Positions 62,206 through 64,000 of a DNA stretch of 64,000 nt are shown here, piece by piece. Below the pieces are notes generated by a model. That model was given only the letters and a program-made list of their open reading frames with translations, did not search any database and was not told where the DNA came from. Origin of the DNA: Gamarada debralockiae (Eukaryota; Ascomycota; Leotiomycetes; Helotiales; Hyphodiscaceae); the NCBI GenBank assembly GCA_002803225.1, contig NXFV01001213.1:114582-178581 (forward strand), written 5' to 3'. Both the position numbers and the translations under genes were made by a program. Numbering within the stretch: position 1 is the stretch's first letter; each line of letters starts with the position of its first letter.

Positions 62206-63362
62206 ATGCCTCGCACAACCCGCGCCTCCCAAAAGGCCTCAATCCAAGACATCATCGACCCCATTACTTCCTTCTACTCCCTCCTCGCCACATTCCCCTA
62301 CCTCCCACCCACCGACATCCTCACCCCACCCCCCTCCGGCTGGCCCCCCTCAGACATCTCTAACCTCCACAAACTACCCAAGAGCGACCTCGTGATCGAA
62401 GTCCTCAAACACCTACCATACATTCGGACAGATCACGACCGCGCCTGGCGACTAGGCTACCAGGACACCCTGCCGATTGCGTATGTTGAGGTTGAGGGGG
62501 CTTGGGATGGTGCTGGGTTTCGGCTTGCGCATGCAGATTTGAAGGACGAGGGGAAAGTGGATCAGGAGTTCTTGTGGAAGTATGATTTTGAGCCGTATGG
62601 AGAGAGGTTAGGAGAGAATGTTGTGGCGTTGACGAATGGGATGCAGTATGGGGCTTGGTTGTTGCTTGATGTGGAGGCTGGTGAGCTCAGCTCTCTTCTT
62701 TTCACGCATCTCATCCTACCCGGTCCTATCCTCACCCCCCATGTATACTTCCCCCCATCTCACCCCACAATACCCCTCACAACCTAACACACACCCCTAA
62801 CCCACAGGTACAATCACGGATTTCTCCCTCCTAGGCGGCATCAGCTCCAGCGTCAAACCCCCACCACCCGATCTCTCCGCCGGCCTATCATGGAAACATT
62901 TCTCCTCTCAACCTATCAAAGAATTCTTCCAGACCTGGAGCGAGAAATACACGTCCTTGGAGTGGATGCCTATCCAAGACAAGGACGGGGGAGCGAGTGG
63001 AGAAATCTTCAGCCAGAAACAGATGGGTCAGGATTCGGAGGCGCCTGCTGTAAGTTCCCTTTCCACCAACCCCCCCCCCCCCCCCTTTTTCCCCTCTTTT
63101 CCCCATCTCTTTTCTTTTATCCTTTTGTCTACGGAAATGAGTGGGATACACAATGCTGACAGTCATTATGCAAAAGGAGATTCGAAATATTTACATAGAT
63201 CACGGATGGGGAAGTGCAGATTTCCGCAGGGAAGAGTGTAGGATGGCTCTGCGCGAGTGGAGGGAGGCATGGGGGAAGAAGATAGTGGAGGAGCATCGTG
63301 AGTTGATGAGGGAAGGTCGTAGCCCGTCGCCACCGGACCCGTTGGATGAGATTTCGGATTGA
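62206..63362 (+). CDS. Conserved fungal protein of unknown function
   Basis: Proposed exons are 62206-62680, 62808-63049 and 63177-63362, in phase, about 300 residues. Start MPRTTRASQKASIQDIIDPI. The core reads LPKSDLVIEVLKHLPYIRTD, DTLPIAYVEVEGAWDG, FEPYGERLGENVVALTNGMQ and YGAWLLLDVEAGTITDFSLL. Near the end are IKEFFQTWSEKYTSLEWMP, EIRNIYIDHGWGSADFRREE and a Pro/acidic tail. The pattern of an L-x-HLPY block followed by a YGxWLLLDxExGTI block recalls SMI1/KNR4-like fungal hypothetical proteins, but I cannot assign it firmly. The second intron (63050-63176) contains a run of 16 C. Its acceptor could be CAAAAG (used here) or the stronger GCTGACAG 14 bp earlier, which breaks phase, so the exon 3 boundary is unsure. 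Confidence 0.7.
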
Positions 63363-63764
63363 GGGACTTATGGATGGAGATGTTGATGATCTGGATGTGG
63401 TCTTCTAGAAGCTGCGGTATATCCTTGGTAGACGGCCAGTGTAGCACCGGTCTACCCTACTTTAACACGAAAAGCACATCGGCAACTTGATCATGTTAGT
63501 GTTGATGACACAATCGAGAGCAAAATAGCTAGAAGTGTGTGATATTCTATTCTTTCTTATTCTACATGCACACTACGATACTCTCACAGCTTCAGCTCTT
63601 CACCTCAGCAAGGGTGGGTTTTCCGTAATCCTCGCCAGCTGTGGCGACGTCTAATGCAACGGAGGACTTGAATTATCCGTCAGCGCTACCTCTCAACCTC
63701 AGCCTTAGTGACAGTGCCCGCCGTCGCACTCGCTCGCGGTCCGCCCCGGTCCCATCGTTCTCGC
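63363..63764. other. Intergenic, no gene seen
   Basis: 3' flank of the preceding gene up to the repeat element. The short frame starting at 63641 runs into the repeat and has no conserved features. Confidence 0.4.
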
Positions 63765-63920
63765 TGTCAGTTGAGCTGTATTTTGGGGGGCGAAATATGG
63801 TGGAATTTCTGGACCTAGCTGATATCTAAGGAGCTGAAATACAAGGAGGGGCAGAGCTCTCTTATATCACAAAAGAGGGGTAAATACAGGCTATACTTGA
63901 TTAGGCAATTCCAACCAACA
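63765..63920 (-). mobile_element. TG...CA repeat element, copy 3 (156 bp)
   Basis: This is the reverse complement of the element at 20845-21000, same length with about ten substitutions. On the minus strand it starts TGTTGGTTGGAATTGCC and ends CAGCTCAACTGACA. No gene on the minus strand to its right can be seen within the window, so whether it ends another TPR gene cannot be judged from its location here. Confidence 0.75.
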
Positions 63921-63924
63921 CCTT

Positions 63925-64000
63925 TGTACACATACTCAATCTATATGCATACTCCCTCTATACATATACTCCTTCTGTATGTATACTCCCTCCATACGCA
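63925..64000 (+). repeat. 17-bp tandem repeat reaching the window end
   Basis: Units at 63925, 63942, 63959 and 63976, each 17 bp, with the pattern TATAYRYATACTCCYTC (first unit more diverged), then a partial unit to 64000. The array directly follows copy 3 of the TG...CA element and may continue beyond the window. Confidence 0.75.

Noticed and set aside
63070..63085. Run of 16 C as a possible regulatory or slippage site
   Set aside because: It lies inside a predicted intron and is a simple homopolymer whose exact length may be a sequencing artefact.

Overview
The window reads as nuclear DNA of a filamentous ascomycete (Pezizomycotina). Most genes are split by 45-180 bp GT-AG introns with CTRAC/CTAAC-type branch sites. 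The proteins are fungal types (Dbf2 kinase, Pcl-type cyclin, 2EXR proteins, Goodbye-NACHT receptors, GH71 glucanase), and transposon relics carry many TAG/TAA stops as expected after RIP or long decay. The abundance of 2EXR copies suggests Leotiomycetes/Helotiales, but that placement is inference only.

Left edge (1-5 kb): the 5' half of a Dbf2-type NDR kinase gene (minus strand, running off the window), a TTTTTAGACCC minisatellite upstream of it, and an Hsp9/Hsp12-like stress gene that needs two single-base indels to be read.

Island 5-43 kb: three multi-exon STAND/NLR-like receptor genes, each with a different front end. The first is Goodbye-NACHT-helical repeats-ZZ finger (5015-10131). The second is an alpha/beta hydrolase-NB-ARC-TPR protein (17772-20874). 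The third has a SesA/Helo-like N-terminus, a NACHT domain and a C-terminal membrane segment (35480-38958). Between them lie six copies or fragments of 2EXR-domain genes, all broken. Two are full length and interrupted by only one nonsense codon each. There are also solo-LTR relics, a Ty1/copia RNase H-LTR remnant, an inverted LTR pair, and a short TG...CA repeat that ends the TPR gene. Two ordinary genes are embedded here: a Pho85-type cyclin with a very long upstream region, and a HIT-family protein.

Right part (43-64 kb): a more conventional gene set. It holds a single-exon SDR oxidoreductase, a decayed aspartic-protease-like gene, the complete SMC5 gene (5 exons), a GH71 alpha-1,3-glucanase, a 14-TM-type MFS exporter and a conserved protein of unknown function. 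The right edge has a third copy of the TG...CA repeat next to a 17-bp tandem repeat.

The most interesting aspect is the NLR/2EXR island: receptors with exchangeable N-terminal domains and a recently amplified TPR array, sitting with a decaying 2EXR family and transposon relics. This is the kind of locus expected for fungal non-self recognition. No CRISPR, rRNA or tRNA was recognised. Exon boundaries were deduced by eye from splice signals and reading-frame continuity.
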